Shown here: positions 41,674 to 51,342 of the stretch, piece by piece
How positions within the stretch are numbered: position 1 is the stretch's first letter
Layout: the number at the start of each line of letters is the position of its first letter
Assembly: GCF_021173675.1 (NCBI RefSeq)
Contig: NZ_JAIHON010000011.1
Span: 241,250 to 305,249 of the forward strand
Direction: 5' to 3'
Origin: Streptomyces lincolnensis
Lineage (GTDB): Bacteria; Actinomycetota; Actinomycetes; Streptomycetales; Streptomycetaceae
DNA: 64,000 nt
The notes under the pieces: generated by a model
What the model was told of the DNA's origin: nothing
Databases searched by the model: none
What the model saw: only the letters and a program-made list of their open reading frames with translations
Translations under genes and position numbers: made by a program

Positions 41674-44657
41674 CCGCGCTGCCGCAGCACCGATCCCGAT
41701 CTGTCCTTCACGACCTCCAGCTGGGCGTGGATGCGCCGCCGCAGATCGGCGACGTGGCTGACGATCCCGACGCTGCGGTCGCGTTCGCGCAGTGAGTCGA
41801 GGACGTCGAGGACCTCGTCGAGGGTCTGGTCGTCGAGGCTGCCGAAGCCCTCGTCGATGAAGAGGGTGTCCAGCCGCACCCCGCCGGCCTCGTCGGTGAC
41901 GACGTCCGCGAGGCCCAGGGCGAGGGCGAGGGAGGCGAAGAAGGTCTCGCCGCCGGACAGCGTCGAGGTGTCGCGCTCGCGTCCGGTCCAGGCGTCGACC
42001 ACGTGCAGTCCGAGGCCGCTGCGACCGCGTCCGCTGCGGTCGTCGGAGTGGACGAGGGTGTAGCGGCCGGAGGACATGCGGTGCAGCCGCACGGTCGCGG
42101 CGGCGGCCACCTGTTCCAGCCGGGCCGCGAGCACGTACGCCTCCAGGCGCATCTTGCGTTCGTTGTCCGCGGAGGTGCCCGCGGCGAGCCCGGCCAGGCG
42201 GGCCACCCGGTCGTACTCCTCGCGCAGCGGCGCCAGCCGTCGGACGCCCGCGGTCGCCCGCTCGGACAGCCGGTCGAGTTCGGTGCAGCGGCGGGCCGCC
42301 GCGTCCCGGGCGGAGGCGGCCTCGCGGGTCCGCCGGGCCGCCGCGGCCGCGGCCCGCTCGGCCGCCTCGACGTCGGCGGCCGGCTGCCGGGCGGCGTCCG
42401 CCGCGTCGGCCTCGGCGAGGACGGCACGGACGGCGGCCTCCTCGGACTGCCAGGCGTCCAGGCGCCGTTGGAGATCGCGGTGGGCCGCGTCGTCCAGCAG
42501 GGCGGCGGCCGCGGCCTGCGGGGTGTCGAACCCGGCGCGGAAGGCGGCGTCGGCGAGACGGGCGTCGGCGTCCTTGAGACGCTGGGCGGTGTCCTCGGCG
42601 GCGCGTGCGGTGTCGGCGGCCTCGGTGAGGAGCGCGGCCTGCCGTTCCAGCTGGGCGGCCCGCGCGGCCACGCTGTCGGCGGCGCCGCGTGCCTGCGCCA
42701 ACTCCTCCTCCAGCAGGGCCTTCTCCCGGTCGAGCCGCTCGCGGTGCCCGACGCGGGAGGCGGCCCGCACCTCCGCCTGCTGCCGGTCGGCGGTGCGCCG
42801 CTGGTGCTCGGCCTCGGCCCGCCGCAGCTCCTCGTGGACGGAGTGCAGCACGGAGGCCTCCGCACGCGCCCGCGCGTACAGCTGCTCCAACTCCTCGTAC
42901 TCGGCGGCGAGTCGGTCGGTCGGGGTGTCCCCGGCCTCCGCGGTGGCGGCGGCCAGTGCCTCGCGTACGACGCCCAGGTGCCGTTCCCGCTCGGTCTGCC
43001 GTTCCTCCGCCCGCTGGTAGGCGGCCAGCGCCTCCTCCTCGGCCTCCCGGTCGACGTGCCCGGCGTCCTTGCGGGCGGGCGCGGGGTGGTCGGTGGCGCC
43101 GCAGACGGCACAGGCGACGCCGTCCTCCAACTGCGCGGCCAGCTCGGCGGCAATGCCGTTCAGGCGCTGTTCCTTGACGTCGAGCCAGTGCGCCTTGGCC
43201 CGCAGGGTCTGTTCCTGCGCGCGCCGGACCTGCTCGGCGGCGGTGTCGGTGTCCCCGGCCAGTTGGTCGCGCATCCGGGCCGCGTCCAGCCGCCTGTGGG
43301 TCGGTTCGCGCCGGGCGCCGAGCTGCTCGGCGCGGGTCGCGGCCTCCTGGGCGGTCTCGATGCGGGTCTGGAGAGCGGTGCGGCTCTCCTCCCAGCCGGC
43401 GAGCCAGCTGCCCGTCTCCGCGAGGACCTCCTCGTCGGCCCGTTCCTGACGCTCCAGGTCGGTCCGTTCCGCGACGAGTTCGCTGAGCCGCTGCTCGGCG
43501 CGGCGGGCGGCCTCCAGACCGCCCAGTTCCTCGGCGGCCCGGCGGGCGGCGGCCACGAGTCCGGCGGCACCGGCCCCGGCGAAGGTCTCCGGCAGCCGGG
43601 CACGCGCGTGTGCCTCGGCGGAGGCGGCTCGCCGGTGTTCGGACTCGGCGGACTCACGCAGGTCCAGGGCGGGTGCGACGGCCTCGGCCTTGCGGGCCCG
43701 TTCCATGCGGGCCTGCGCCTGCCGGTAGCCGTCGGCGCGCTCCTCCAGGAGCGCGGCCCGCTCGCGTGCCTGGGTGAAGCGGCGTTGCAGCCGGTCCACC
43801 TCACGGACGTCGGTCAGGGCGCGCTCGGCCGCCGCCTGCGCGGACTCCGCGGCCGTGAGGCGGCAGTGGGCGACGGTGAGCTGTTCGCGGGAGGTGCTGC
43901 GGGCGACGGCGGCGGCGCCCAGGACGGCCTCGGCCAGCCCCGGTTCGCCGGGTGCCAGCTCCGGCAGCTCCATGGCGCCGGTGGCCGCCTGCTGCATGCG
44001 GTGCGCGTCGGCCAGCAACGCGGTGTCGCCGTCGCGCACCTGCGCCTCGGCGGCCCGTCGGCGTTCGGCGAGCCGCTTCTCCACCTCGGCGAAGCGGTGG
44101 GTGTCGAACAGGCGCCCGAGGAGGCGGCCACGGGCTTCGGCGTCGGCGCGCAGGAAGCGGGCGAAGTCGCCCTGGGGCAGCAGCACGACCTGGCAGAACT
44201 GCTCGCGGCTCATGCCGAGCAGCTGGGTGATCTCCTCGCCGATCTCCTGGTGGGAGCGGCTGAGGTCCTTCCAGCCGTCGGCCTTGGCGTCGTACTCGCG
44301 CAGCCAGCTCTGGGCCTTGTCGAGCGTGGTGCCCGAGCCGCGCTTCTTGGGCCGCTCCCACGGCGGTTGCCGGGTGATCTCCAGCCGACGCCCGGCGACG
44401 GTGAGTTCGAGGCGGATCTCGGTGCGCGTGTTCCCCACGGCGTGGTCGCTGCGCAGGGTCATGCCCTGCCCGCTCTGCCGCGTGCCCGGTACAGCGCCGT
44501 AGAGCGCGTAGCAGACGGCGTCGAGGACGGAGGTCTTCCCGGCGCCCGTGGGCCCGTGCAGCAGGAACAGCCCGGCCGCCGACAACGCGTCGAAGTCCAC
44601 GCTCTGGGAACCGCCGAACGGCCCGAAGGCGGTGATGTCCAGCCGGTGCAGCCTCAC
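41667..44657 (-). CDS. sbcC: nuclease complex ATPase SbcC
   Basis: A 996-residue SMC-like ATPase that forms the SbcCD nuclease and opens hairpins and cruciforms. The N-terminal Walker A is GPTGAGKTS (about 35-43). Long coiled coils (about 185-480 and 560-820) flank the zinc hook CAVCGATDHPAPA (about 512-524). The C-terminal signature LSGGETFFASLALALG and Walker B LDTLFIDEGFGSLD finish the ATPase. The start overlaps the sbcD stop (ATGA), so the two are translationally coupled. Confidence 0.95.
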   Translation of the reverse strand: MRLHRLDITAFGPFGGSQSVDFDALSAAGLFLLHGPTGAGKTSVLDAVCYALYGAVPGTRQSGQGMTLRSDHAVGNTRTEIRLELTVAGRRLEITRQPPWERPKKRGSGTTLDKAQSWLREYDAKADGWKDLSRSHQEIGEEITQLLGMSREQFCQVVLLPQGDFARFLRADAEARGRLLGRLFDTHRFAEVEKRLAERRRAAEAQVRDGDTALLADAHRMQQAATGAMELPELAPGEPGLAEAVLGAAAVARSTSREQLTVAHCRLTAAESAQAAAERALTDVREVDRLQRRFTQARERAALLEERADGYRQAQARMERARKAEAVAPALDLRESAESEHRRAASAEAHARARLPETFAGAGAAGLVAAARRAAEELGGLEAARRAEQRLSELVAERTDLERQERADEEVLAETGSWLAGWEESRTALQTRIETAQEAATRAEQLGARREPTHRRLDAARMRDQLAGDTDTAAEQVRRAQEQTLRAKAHWLDVKEQRLNGIAAELAAQLEDGVACAVCGATDHPAPARKDAGHVDREAEEEALAAYQRAEERQTERERHLGVVREALAAATAEAGDTPTDRLAAEYEELEQLYARARAEASVLHSVHEELRRAEAEHQRRTADRQQAEVRAASRVGHRERLDREKALLEEELAQARGAADSVAARAAQLERQAALLTEAADTARAAEDTAQRLKDADARLADAAFRAGFDTPQAAAAALLDDAAHRDLQRRLDAWQSEEAAVRAVLAEADAADAARQPAADVEAAERAAAAAARRTREAASARDAAARRCTELDRLSERATAGVRRLAPLREEYDRVARLAGLAAGTSADNERKMRLEAYVLAARLEQVAAAATVRLHRMSSGRYTLVHSDDRSGRGRSGLGLHVVDAWTGRERDTSTLSGGETFFASLALALGLADVVTDEAGGVRLDTLFIDEGFGSLDDQTLDEVLDVLDSLRERDRSVGIVSHVADLRRRIHAQLEVVKDRSGSVLRQRGH

Positions 44658-45817
44658 CGCGCCACCTCCCGTACGGCCTCGTCCGCGCGCACCGTGTCGA
44701 AGGCGTCCCGCAGCACCACCTGCTCGCGCGCGTCGGGTCCCGCGCCGCGGACATGGGCCACGAAGTCCTCGGCGATCTGCTGGTCGCTACGGCCGGCGAG
44801 CCGCCTGGCGTACGACACGGCGGGGTCGTCCGGGGTCCGCTCGGGGTCGAAGACGAGGCTGAGGGTGTGCGGGAAGCGCTCGGTGAGCCGGGCCATGGGG
44901 TCGGCGGGGCGGACCGCGTCGGTCAGGGTCGCCTCGACCCACGCCTCCTCGTGCCGCGCGAGCTCGGGGTCGGCGAGCAGGTCCTCCAGGGTGCCCCGCA
45001 GCCGGGCCAGCGCCCGCGGCACCGGGCAGTCGACGCGCTCGGCGGTGACCGCGCCCTCGCCGTCCAGGTCGACGAGCCACATGCTCTTGCGGTGCTCGGC
45101 CTCCGAGAAGGAGTACGGCAGCGGGGAGCCGGAGTAGCGGACGCGCTCGGTGATGGTCTGGCTGCCGTGCAGGTGGCCCAGTGCCGCGTAGTCGACGCCG
45201 TCGAAGACCCCGGCCGGGACGGCCGCCACTCCCCCGACGGTGATGTCCCGCTCGCTGTCGCTGGCCTCGCCGCCGGTGACGAAGGCGTGCGCGAGCACGA
45301 CGGACCGGGTGCCCCGCGCGCGTGTGGTGAGGTCGGCGCGGACCCGGTCCATGGCGGCGGCGAGCACGGCCTCGTGGCCCGGCTTCTCCACACCGAACTC
45401 GTCCTTCACCAGGGCGGGTTCGAGATAGGGCAGACCGTAGAAGGCCACGTCCCCGAAGGCGTCCTCCAGCACCACCGGCGTCCCGCACGCCGACGCCTCG
45501 GTCCGCAGATGGATGCCCGCGCGGCCGATGAGACCGGCGCCCACTCCCAGCCGCCGCGCCGAGTCGTGGTTGCCGGAGATCATCACCGTCGGCACACCGA
45601 GGTCGGCGAGGCGGTGCAGCGCGTCGTCGAACAGCTCGACCGCGGCCAGCGGCGGCACCGCCCGGTCGTACACGTCCCCCGACACGACCACCGCGTCCAC
45701 CCCGCGCTCCCGCACGGTCGTGACGAGGTGACCGATGAACTCGGCCTGGGCACCGAGCATGTTCACCCGGTGGAACGCCCGGCCGAGGTGCCAGTCGGAA
45801 GTGTGCAGCAGTCGCAT
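44654..45817 (-). CDS. sbcD: exonuclease subunit SbcD
   Basis: A 387-residue Mre11-type nuclease. Phosphoesterase motifs run in order: TSDWHLG (about 6-12), VVSGDVYDR (about 45), ISGNHDSARR (about 82), LAHAFVTGGE, and GHLHGSQ with metal-binding His. A C-terminal capping domain follows. ATG 45817 is chosen since family members start MRLLHTSDWHLG. SbcCD pairs limit the stability of long palindromes, of interest in a genome with so many inverted repeats. Confidence 0.95.
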   Translation of the reverse strand: MRLLHTSDWHLGRAFHRVNMLGAQAEFIGHLVTTVRERGVDAVVVSGDVYDRAVPPLAAVELFDDALHRLADLGVPTVMISGNHDSARRLGVGAGLIGRAGIHLRTEASACGTPVVLEDAFGDVAFYGLPYLEPALVKDEFGVEKPGHEAVLAAAMDRVRADLTTRARGTRSVVLAHAFVTGGEASDSERDITVGGVAAVPAGVFDGVDYAALGHLHGSQTITERVRYSGSPLPYSFSEAEHRKSMWLVDLDGEGAVTAERVDCPVPRALARLRGTLEDLLADPELARHEEAWVEATLTDAVRPADPMARLTERFPHTLSLVFDPERTPDDPAVSYARRLAGRSDQQIAEDFVAHVRGAGPDAREQVVLRDAFDTVRADEAVREVAR

Positions 45818-45921
45818 GATCCCCGAGACTAACGGCCGGGTCCGACAGCACGGGCGGTTACTCCCGTATCGGCCCGTCATGACCGCCCCACTGATGGCCC
45901 GTTATGTCCACCTGAGTCCGT

Positions 45922-46548
45922 TTACGCGTCTCCGTAGGCCTCTCCCCCGAGTTCGAACCGGGCCGAGCCCGCCGTCACGTCGGCCAGCCACCCCCGGAAC
46001 GCCTCCACCTCCGCGTCCGGCAGTCCGATCTCGATGGCCACCGCCTCGCCGTACCGCACGTCCCGTACCTCGCGTCCGGTGGACCGCAGCTCGTTCTCGA
46101 CCTTGCCGGCGCGCTGGTGGTCGACGGTGACGGTGGCGAGACGGAAGCGCCGGCGGGTGCGGGTGCCGAGCGTGTCCAGGGCCTCGCCGACGGCTCCGCC
46201 GTAGGCGCGGATGAGGCCGCCGGCGCCGAGCTTGACGCCGCCGTAGTAGCGGGTGACGACGGCGACGACATACCGCATGTCGCGGCGCAGCAGCATCTGG
46301 AGCATGGGGACACCCGCGGTGCCGCCGGGTTCGCCGTCGTCGCTCGCCTTCTGGATCGCGGCGTCGGCGCCGATGACGTACGCGTAGCAGTTGTGGGTCG
46401 CGTCGGCGTGCTCCTTGCGGACGGCGGCGACGAAGTCCTGGGCCTCCCGCTCGCTGGCCGCCGGAGCGAGGGCGCACAGGAAGCGAGAGCGGTTGACCTC
46501 GGTCTCGTGGACGCCCGCGCGGGCGACTGTGCGGTACTCGTCCTGCAT
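45922..46548 (-). CDS. YigZ/IMPACT-family protein
   Basis: A 208-residue protein. The family signature is complete: HNCYAYVIG, DDGEPGGTAGVPMLQML and VTRYYGGVKLGAGGLIRAY (about 50-120), followed by a small ferredoxin-like domain. YigZ proteins are linked to translation or stress; their biochemical role is not settled. ATG 46548 gives the usual N-terminus (EYRTVARAGVHETEV). Confidence 0.92.
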   Translation of the reverse strand: MQDEYRTVARAGVHETEVNRSRFLCALAPAASEREAQDFVAAVRKEHADATHNCYAYVIGADAAIQKASDDGEPGGTAGVPMLQMLLRRDMRYVVAVVTRYYGGVKLGAGGLIRAYGGAVGEALDTLGTRTRRRFRLATVTVDHQRAGKVENELRSTGREVRDVRYGEAVAIEIGLPDAEVEAFRGWLADVTAGSARFELGGEAYGDA

Positions 46549-46573
46549 CGGGCCAGCCTATGCGCTGCCCCGG

Positions 46574-47116
46574 TCAGCTCTTGCGGCCCCTCGCGACGAT
46601 CAGGTTCGTGAGCAGGGCCGTTCCCGGGGTGAGGGCCGTCCAGTCGGTGCCGCGCCAGGCCAGGACGGCGATCGCCGAGGTGGGGAACTTGGTGCGCACC
46701 TCGTCCAGGGTGTCGTCGAGGCCGTCCCCGGCGAGGTCGAGGACGAGGTCCTCCAGGCCGGGGTTGTGGCCGACCAGCAGCAGTGTCTCGACCGCTGCGG
46801 GCGCCTCGTGGACGACGGCCAGCAGGTCGGGGGCGTCGGCGGCGTACACGCGCGCGTCGAGGCGCACCGGCGGGGGTGTGCCCCACTGCGCGGAGGCCAG
46901 CTCCCAGGTCTGACGGGCTCGTACGGCGGTGGAGCACAGGGCGAGGCCGGGGAGCAGGTCGGCGGCGGCGAGGGCACGTCCCGCGGCGGGGGCGTCGCGG
47001 CGGCCGCGCGGCGCCAGGGGGCGTTCGTGGTCGGGGGTGCCCTCGGGCCAGGCGGACTTGGCGTGCCGCAGCACCACCAGGTGGCGCAGCGGGCCCGCTC
47101 CCGCCCGCGCGATCAC
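46574..47116 (-). CDS. SixA-like histidine phosphatase
   Basis: A 180-residue histidine phosphatase of the short SixA type. The RHG motif LRHAKSAW (about 15-22) holds the phospho-accepting His, and the second catalytic His is in LLVGHNPGLEDL. The target could be a phosphohistidine protein or a small phosphoester. The GTG start overlaps the stop of the upstream CysS-like gene (GTGA), so the two are co-translated. Confidence 0.88.
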   Translation of the reverse strand: MIARAGAGPLRHLVVLRHAKSAWPEGTPDHERPLAPRGRRDAPAAGRALAAADLLPGLALCSTAVRARQTWELASAQWGTPPPVRLDARVYAADAPDLLAVVHEAPAAVETLLLVGHNPGLEDLVLDLAGDGLDDTLDEVRTKFPTSAIAVLAWRGTDWTALTPGTALLTNLIVARGRKS

Positions 47117-47877
47117 GCCGGGGCTCCCACGTCGCGGGTGAGTTCGACGCCGAGCAGCCGGTCGGCGTAGGCGTACGTCTCGAAGCGGGCGCCCTCGGGC
47201 AGGTCCGAGGTCTCCACCGACCGCAGGACCCGCAGCACCCCGGGCACGTCCAGGTCGTCCTCCCAGGCGGCGCGGAGTTCTCCGCGCACCTCCTCGGGGA
47301 TCGCCCGGGACGGCTGCCGGGCCCAGTCGGCGACCGCTCGGCGCCAGCGCCGGAGGGTGTCCTGTGCCTCCGCCAGCGCGTCCGCGTCGAGCCGCAGGGG
47401 CGCGCCGCGGCGGGGGGTGAGCAGGGCCAGGCGTACGGCGGAGGGGTCGGCGCCCGCCGGGATGCCGGCCGCCGCCGACTCGACGGGTGCCACGGCGATC
47501 CGGACACCGCCCGTGGAGAGGCCGTCCGGGGTGGTCACCTCCTCGCCGAGGACATGCAGGGACTGGGCCTCCCCGAGACCGGAGCCGGGACCGCAGCCCA
47601 GACCGGAGCCGAGGCCGCCGGAGCCGTCCTCGAAGGGCCGGATGCCGAGCGCCGCGGCGCCCGCCAGCAGCTCGGCCCGGTCCCGCTCCCCGTTCAGCAG
47701 CGCCCACACGGGCGTACCGCCGAGTTCCAGGGCGCGGACCAGGACGTCGGCGACGAGCAGGACCCGCAGGGAGGTGCTGTCGTAGCCCGCCGTATGGGCC
47801 TCGACCCGGGTCAGGCCGCGGCGGGCGGGAGCGGCGGGGACGGGCTCGCCCGTGCGGGCGTCGATGATGCGCAGCAC
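47113..47877 (-). CDS. CysS/MshC-like truncated class I synthetase-like protein
   Basis: A 254-residue protein. The N-terminal part (TRVEAHTAGYDSTSLRVLLVADVLVRALEL) resembles the helix after strand 1 of cysteinyl-tRNA synthetase and mycothiol ligase MshC. The C-terminal RGELRAAWEDDLDVPGVLRVL matches the start of the CysS DALR domain. The HIGH and KMSKS motifs and zinc cysteines needed for Cys activation are missing, so it is probably not a working ligase. A Gly/Ser-rich loop lies near 110. TACGCT six bases before GTG 47877 suggests a leaderless start. It is coupled to the SixA-like gene. Confidence 0.65.
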   Translation of the reverse strand: MLRIIDARTGEPVPAAPARRGLTRVEAHTAGYDSTSLRVLLVADVLVRALELGGTPVWALLNGERDRAELLAGAAALGIRPFEDGSGGLGSGLGCGPGSGLGEAQSLHVLGEEVTTPDGLSTGGVRIAVAPVESAAAGIPAGADPSAVRLALLTPRRGAPLRLDADALAEAQDTLRRWRRAVADWARQPSRAIPEEVRGELRAAWEDDLDVPGVLRVLRSVETSDLPEGARFETYAYADRLLGVELTRDVGAPA

Positions 47878-47990
47878 GGGGTGAGCGTAGGCGTGCGGAC
47901 GGCACGGCGCCACCGTCCGACCGAACAGGCGTTCAAGGCCGGTCCTGTCACCGCCGCGGGCGGCCGGGGCCGGGGCCTGTTGCCCCGGCC

Positions 47991-49403
47991 TCAGCGCACG
48001 GCAAAAGTGGTCAGCACCGCCGCGTGGTCCGACGGCCAGTCGTTTCCGGCCACATCCGGCCAGGGATGCGGGGTGCCGGTGACGACCGTCCGGGAGTCGA
48101 GGACCGTCAGACCGCGGTGCAGGACGTAGTCGATGCGGTCCTGGGGTTCGGGGCCTCCGCTGCCGTCCTCGCGCACGGGGTGGACGGGCGACCAGGTGTG
48201 GCCCGGGGCGGCGGCGGGGTCCGGGTGGGCCTCGCGGTAGGAGTCGCGCAGCCCCGCCTCCTCGGCCGCCCTGGTGACCGGCCACCCGCCGTCCGGACGG
48301 TCCAGGTGCGAGGGGCAGTTGAAGTCGCCGACGAGGACGACGGGGCTCGCGTCACCGATCCGGTCCAGGGTGTCCCGCATCTGCGCGAGGCGCACCTCCT
48401 CGTGCCGCGCGTCGAAGACCGGGTCGTAGGGCCCGTAGCACCGGTAGTCGAGGTGGGCCGTCCACACGTCGACCTCCCGGTCCCCCACGGCGATCCGCGC
48501 CCCGGCCGCTCCGTAGAAGCCGACGTCCGGGTCGCCGAGGCGGGCCGTGATCGGGTGGCGGCTGAGGATGCCGAGGTTCTCCCCGGCCCGGTGGTGGTGC
48601 CAGCCGAGGGCGTCGGCGAGCTCCTGGGCGGCGGTGCCGTACGTCTCCTGGAGGCCGACCACGTCCGCGCCGGTCTCGGCGATGATCTTCAGCTGCTTGG
48701 CCCGGTGGTCGCGGACCTTGGTGCCGCCGTACCAGAGGTTCCAGCTCAGGACACGGAGTTCGTACGGCAGCAGGGCGGCGAGCCGACGGGAATCGAGGCC
48801 CGTCAGGCTCGCGCGGACGGTCCGGCCCGGCGCGGTGCCGATGGGCGCGAGGGAGGGCACGGCGAGGACCGTGCATCCGGCGGCCTCCGCCGAGCGCACG
48901 CCCGTCTCGGTGTCCTCGACGGCCACGCAGGCGGCGGGATCGACGCCCAGGGCACGGCAGGCGGCGAGGTAGGGGTCGGGAGCGGGCTTGGTGTGCTCGG
49001 TGTCGTCGGCGGTGACGGAGACGGCGAAGCGGTCGGCGCCGAGCACGTCGAGCACGGTGTCGGCGACGGCCCGGGGCGAGGCGGTGACCAGGGCGGTGGG
49101 GACGCCGTCCCGAGCCAGGGCGTCGAGGAGGTCGAGGGCGCCGGGGCGGGGCACGATGCCGGTGCGGACACGGTCGGCGAACTCGCGGTGCAGCGCGGCG
49201 GCGAGGTCCGCGACCGGGGCGCCGCCGGACGCGGCCAGCCAGGCGGCGGTGTGCTCGACCGGACGGCCGAGCACGTCCGGCCGGTCGGCGTCGGTCAGCG
49301 GGCGCCCGGCGACCTGCTCCACCGCCTCCCACCACAGCCGCTCGGTGTCGACGAGCGTGCCGTCCATGTCGAACAGGACGGCCTGGAGCGGGAGTCGAGT
49401 CAT
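47991..49403 (-). CDS. HAD phosphatase fused to an EEP-family hydrolase
   Basis: A 470-residue two-enzyme fusion. The N-terminal half (about 1-215) is a HAD subfamily I phosphatase of the beta-phosphoglucomutase/GPH type: FDMDGTLVDT (nucleophile Asp near 11), a Thr/Ser in ALVTASPRA, and VAVEDTETGVRSA. The C-terminal half (about 220-470) is an endonuclease/exonuclease/phosphatase domain: VLSWNLWYGG, DVVGLQETYG, VVLVGDFNCPSHLD and SDHAAVL. Both catalytic sets look intact. It follows an ABC importer by 52 bp and is probably in that operon, so it may cleave and dephosphorylate an imported phosphodiester. Confidence 0.88.
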   Translation of the reverse strand: MTRLPLQAVLFDMDGTLVDTERLWWEAVEQVAGRPLTDADRPDVLGRPVEHTAAWLAASGGAPVADLAAALHREFADRVRTGIVPRPGALDLLDALARDGVPTALVTASPRAVADTVLDVLGADRFAVSVTADDTEHTKPAPDPYLAACRALGVDPAACVAVEDTETGVRSAEAAGCTVLAVPSLAPIGTAPGRTVRASLTGLDSRRLAALLPYELRVLSWNLWYGGTKVRDHRAKQLKIIAETGADVVGLQETYGTAAQELADALGWHHHRAGENLGILSRHPITARLGDPDVGFYGAAGARIAVGDREVDVWTAHLDYRCYGPYDPVFDARHEEVRLAQMRDTLDRIGDASPVVLVGDFNCPSHLDRPDGGWPVTRAAEEAGLRDSYREAHPDPAAAPGHTWSPVHPVREDGSGGPEPQDRIDYVLHRGLTVLDSRTVVTGTPHPWPDVAGNDWPSDHAAVLTTFAVR

Positions 49404-49455
49404 CGTGTGCTCTCTTGCGTGGGGGGATTCTGGTGGGGGGGGCGGCGACCGCGGC

Positions 49456-50523
49456 TCAGCCTGTGCGTTCCGCCACGAGCACCGGCCGTTCGGGCAGCGA
49501 CACGCTCACCGCGGTTCCCGCGCCGAGTGCGGCGGCCTCGTGGGCGGGCAGGTCGGCCTTCACCTCGGTGCCGTCGGCGAGCCGGACGGTGAGGCGGACG
49601 ACCGCGCCGAGGAAGGCGGTGGCGACGACCCGGGCGCCGCCCGCCGCGTCCGCGTACACCCGGAGGGCCTCGGGCCGTACCAGGACGTCCACCTCGGTGG
49701 CCTCCGGCGTCGGCCCGTCGACCGGCAGCCGCTGCCCGAGCACCTCGACGTCACCGCCTGCGAGGACGCCGGGGATCCGGCTCATGGTGCCGACGAACTC
49801 GGCGACGAACGCGGTCGCGGGACGCCCGTACAACTCGGCGGGCTCCGCGCACTGTTCGAGCCGCCCGGCGTGCATGACGGCGACGCGGTCGGCGACGGAG
49901 AGGGCCTCCTCCTGATCGTGCGTCACGAACAGGGTGGTGATGCCGAGTTCCTGCTGGAGGCGGCGGATCTCCTCGCGCAGGGTCAGGCGGACCTTGGCGT
50001 CGAGCGCCGACAGCGGCTCGTCCAGGAGCAGCACGCGGGGTCGCAGGGCGAGCGCGCGGGCCAGCGCGATGCGCTGCTGCTGGCCGCCGGAGAGCTGGTG
50101 CGGGAAGCGTTCGCCCTTGTCGGCGAGGCCGACCAGCTCCAGCAACTCGGCGGCCCGCGCCCGGCGTTCGGCGGTACGCACCTTGCGCATCCGCAGCCCG
50201 AAGGCCACGTTGTCGAGGGCGCTGAGATGCGGGAAGAGGCTGTACGACTGGAAGACCATCCCGGCGTCCCGGCGGTGGGCGGGGACGCGGGTGACGTCCT
50301 CGCCGTCGACCAGCACCTGGCCGGCGTCGGGGTGCTCGAACCCGGCGAGCATGCGCAGGGCGGTGGTCTTGCCGCAGCCGGACGGGCCGAGCAGGGCGAG
50401 GAACTCCCCCGGCCGCACGGTCAGGTCGAGTCCGTCCAGGGCGACGGTCGGCCCGAACTCCCGCCGCAGGCCCCGGAATTCGACGGTCGCCGCTTTCGTC
50501 TGGGTCATTTCAAGAACGGTCAT
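49456..50523 (-). CDS. ABC importer ATPase (PotA/FbpC/PhnT-like)
   Basis: A 355-residue ATPase. It has Walker A GPSGCGKTT (about 48-56), signature LSGGQQQRIALARAL (about 145), Walker B LLLDEPLSALD, and a switch His in FVTHDQEEAL. A C-terminal TOBE domain (about 265-350) is typical of importers for iron, polyamines, thiamine or 2-aminoethylphosphonate. ATG 50523 follows the permease stop by three bases. It is the fourth gene of the importer operon. Confidence 0.93.
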   Translation of the reverse strand: MTVLEMTQTKAATVEFRGLRREFGPTVALDGLDLTVRPGEFLALLGPSGCGKTTALRMLAGFEHPDAGQVLVDGEDVTRVPAHRRDAGMVFQSYSLFPHLSALDNVAFGLRMRKVRTAERRARAAELLELVGLADKGERFPHQLSGGQQQRIALARALALRPRVLLLDEPLSALDAKVRLTLREEIRRLQQELGITTLFVTHDQEEALSVADRVAVMHAGRLEQCAEPAELYGRPATAFVAEFVGTMSRIPGVLAGGDVEVLGQRLPVDGPTPEATEVDVLVRPEALRVYADAAGGARVVATAFLGAVVRLTVRLADGTEVKADLPAHEAAALGAGTAVSVSLPERPVLVAERTG

Positions 50524-50526
50524 GGT

Positions 50527-51342
50527 TCATCCCCGGGAGGCGGTGGTTCGGGAGCGCCCGCCGACACCGGCGAGGGCGAGGAGCAGCAGCCAGGTGACGA
50601 GCAGGCTGAGCACGGACACGGCGACGGACAGCTGGGCGTTGGCGCCGCTGACGCTGTAGATCCACACGGCGAACGGCTGGAAGCCCAGCAGCCGGGCGAC
50701 GGTGAACTCCCCGAGCACCAGCGCGAGCGTGAGGAAGGAGGCGTTGAGCAGGGCGCCGCGCAGGTTCGGCAGCACGGCCCGGACCAGCGCCTGCGGCCAG
50801 CTCGCCCCGCAGCTGCGGGCGGCCTCCACCAGGGTGCGCACGTCGATCGCGGCCAGTCCGGCGTCCAGTGCCCGGTAGACGAACGGCAGCGCCAGCACGA
50901 CGTAGGCCAGGACGAGGACGACGGGGAAGTCGGGGTTCTGGATCGCCACGAACGTCTGGAACAGCGGGGTGCGGGAGAGGTGGTCCGGTCCCCATTTGAG
51001 CACGGTGACGATCCCGGCGACGAACGCGATCGGCGGCACCACCAGCGGCAGCGAGCACACCACCTCCACGACGGGCCGCAGGCGGGCCGCGCCGAGCCGC
51101 AGCGCGACCGTCGCGGGCACCGTCAGCAGCAGCACGACGGCGATGGTGGCGAGGGCCAGCTCCAGGGAGAGCAGCAGGCTGGAGCCGAAGCCGTCGGCGG
51201 ACAGCAGCTGGGTGTAGGCGTCGAAGGTGACGCCCTGGCCCGGCACGTCGACGGTGAAGACGACGGACGCGGCCAGCGGCACCAGGAAGTAGACGCCGGC
51301 GAGGCCGAGTGCGCCCCACCGCCACAGGGTCAGGCGAGCCAT
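50527..51342 (-). CDS. ABC importer permease, second subunit
   Basis: A 271-residue membrane protein with six helices. The EAA coupling loop is in LVEAARSCGASWPQALVRAVLPNL (about 180). It belongs to the PhnV/PotC-like class. ATG 51342 lies 13 bases inside the end of the first permease gene, so it is translationally coupled. It forms a heterodimer with the upstream permease. Confidence 0.92.
   Translation of the reverse strand: MARLTLWRWGALGLAGVYFLVPLAASVVFTVDVPGQGVTFDAYTQLLSADGFGSSLLLSLELALATIAVVLLLTVPATVALRLGAARLRPVVEVVCSLPLVVPPIAFVAGIVTVLKWGPDHLSRTPLFQTFVAIQNPDFPVVLVLAYVVLALPFVYRALDAGLAAIDVRTLVEAARSCGASWPQALVRAVLPNLRGALLNASFLTLALVLGEFTVARLLGFQPFAVWIYSVSGANAQLSVAVSVLSLLVTWLLLLALAGVGGRSRTTASRG

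Noticed and set aside
42003..45137. 1044-codon plus-strand open frame opposite sbcC
   Set aside because: It is Gly/Leu-rich with no family match; sbcC and sbcD on the other strand are certain.
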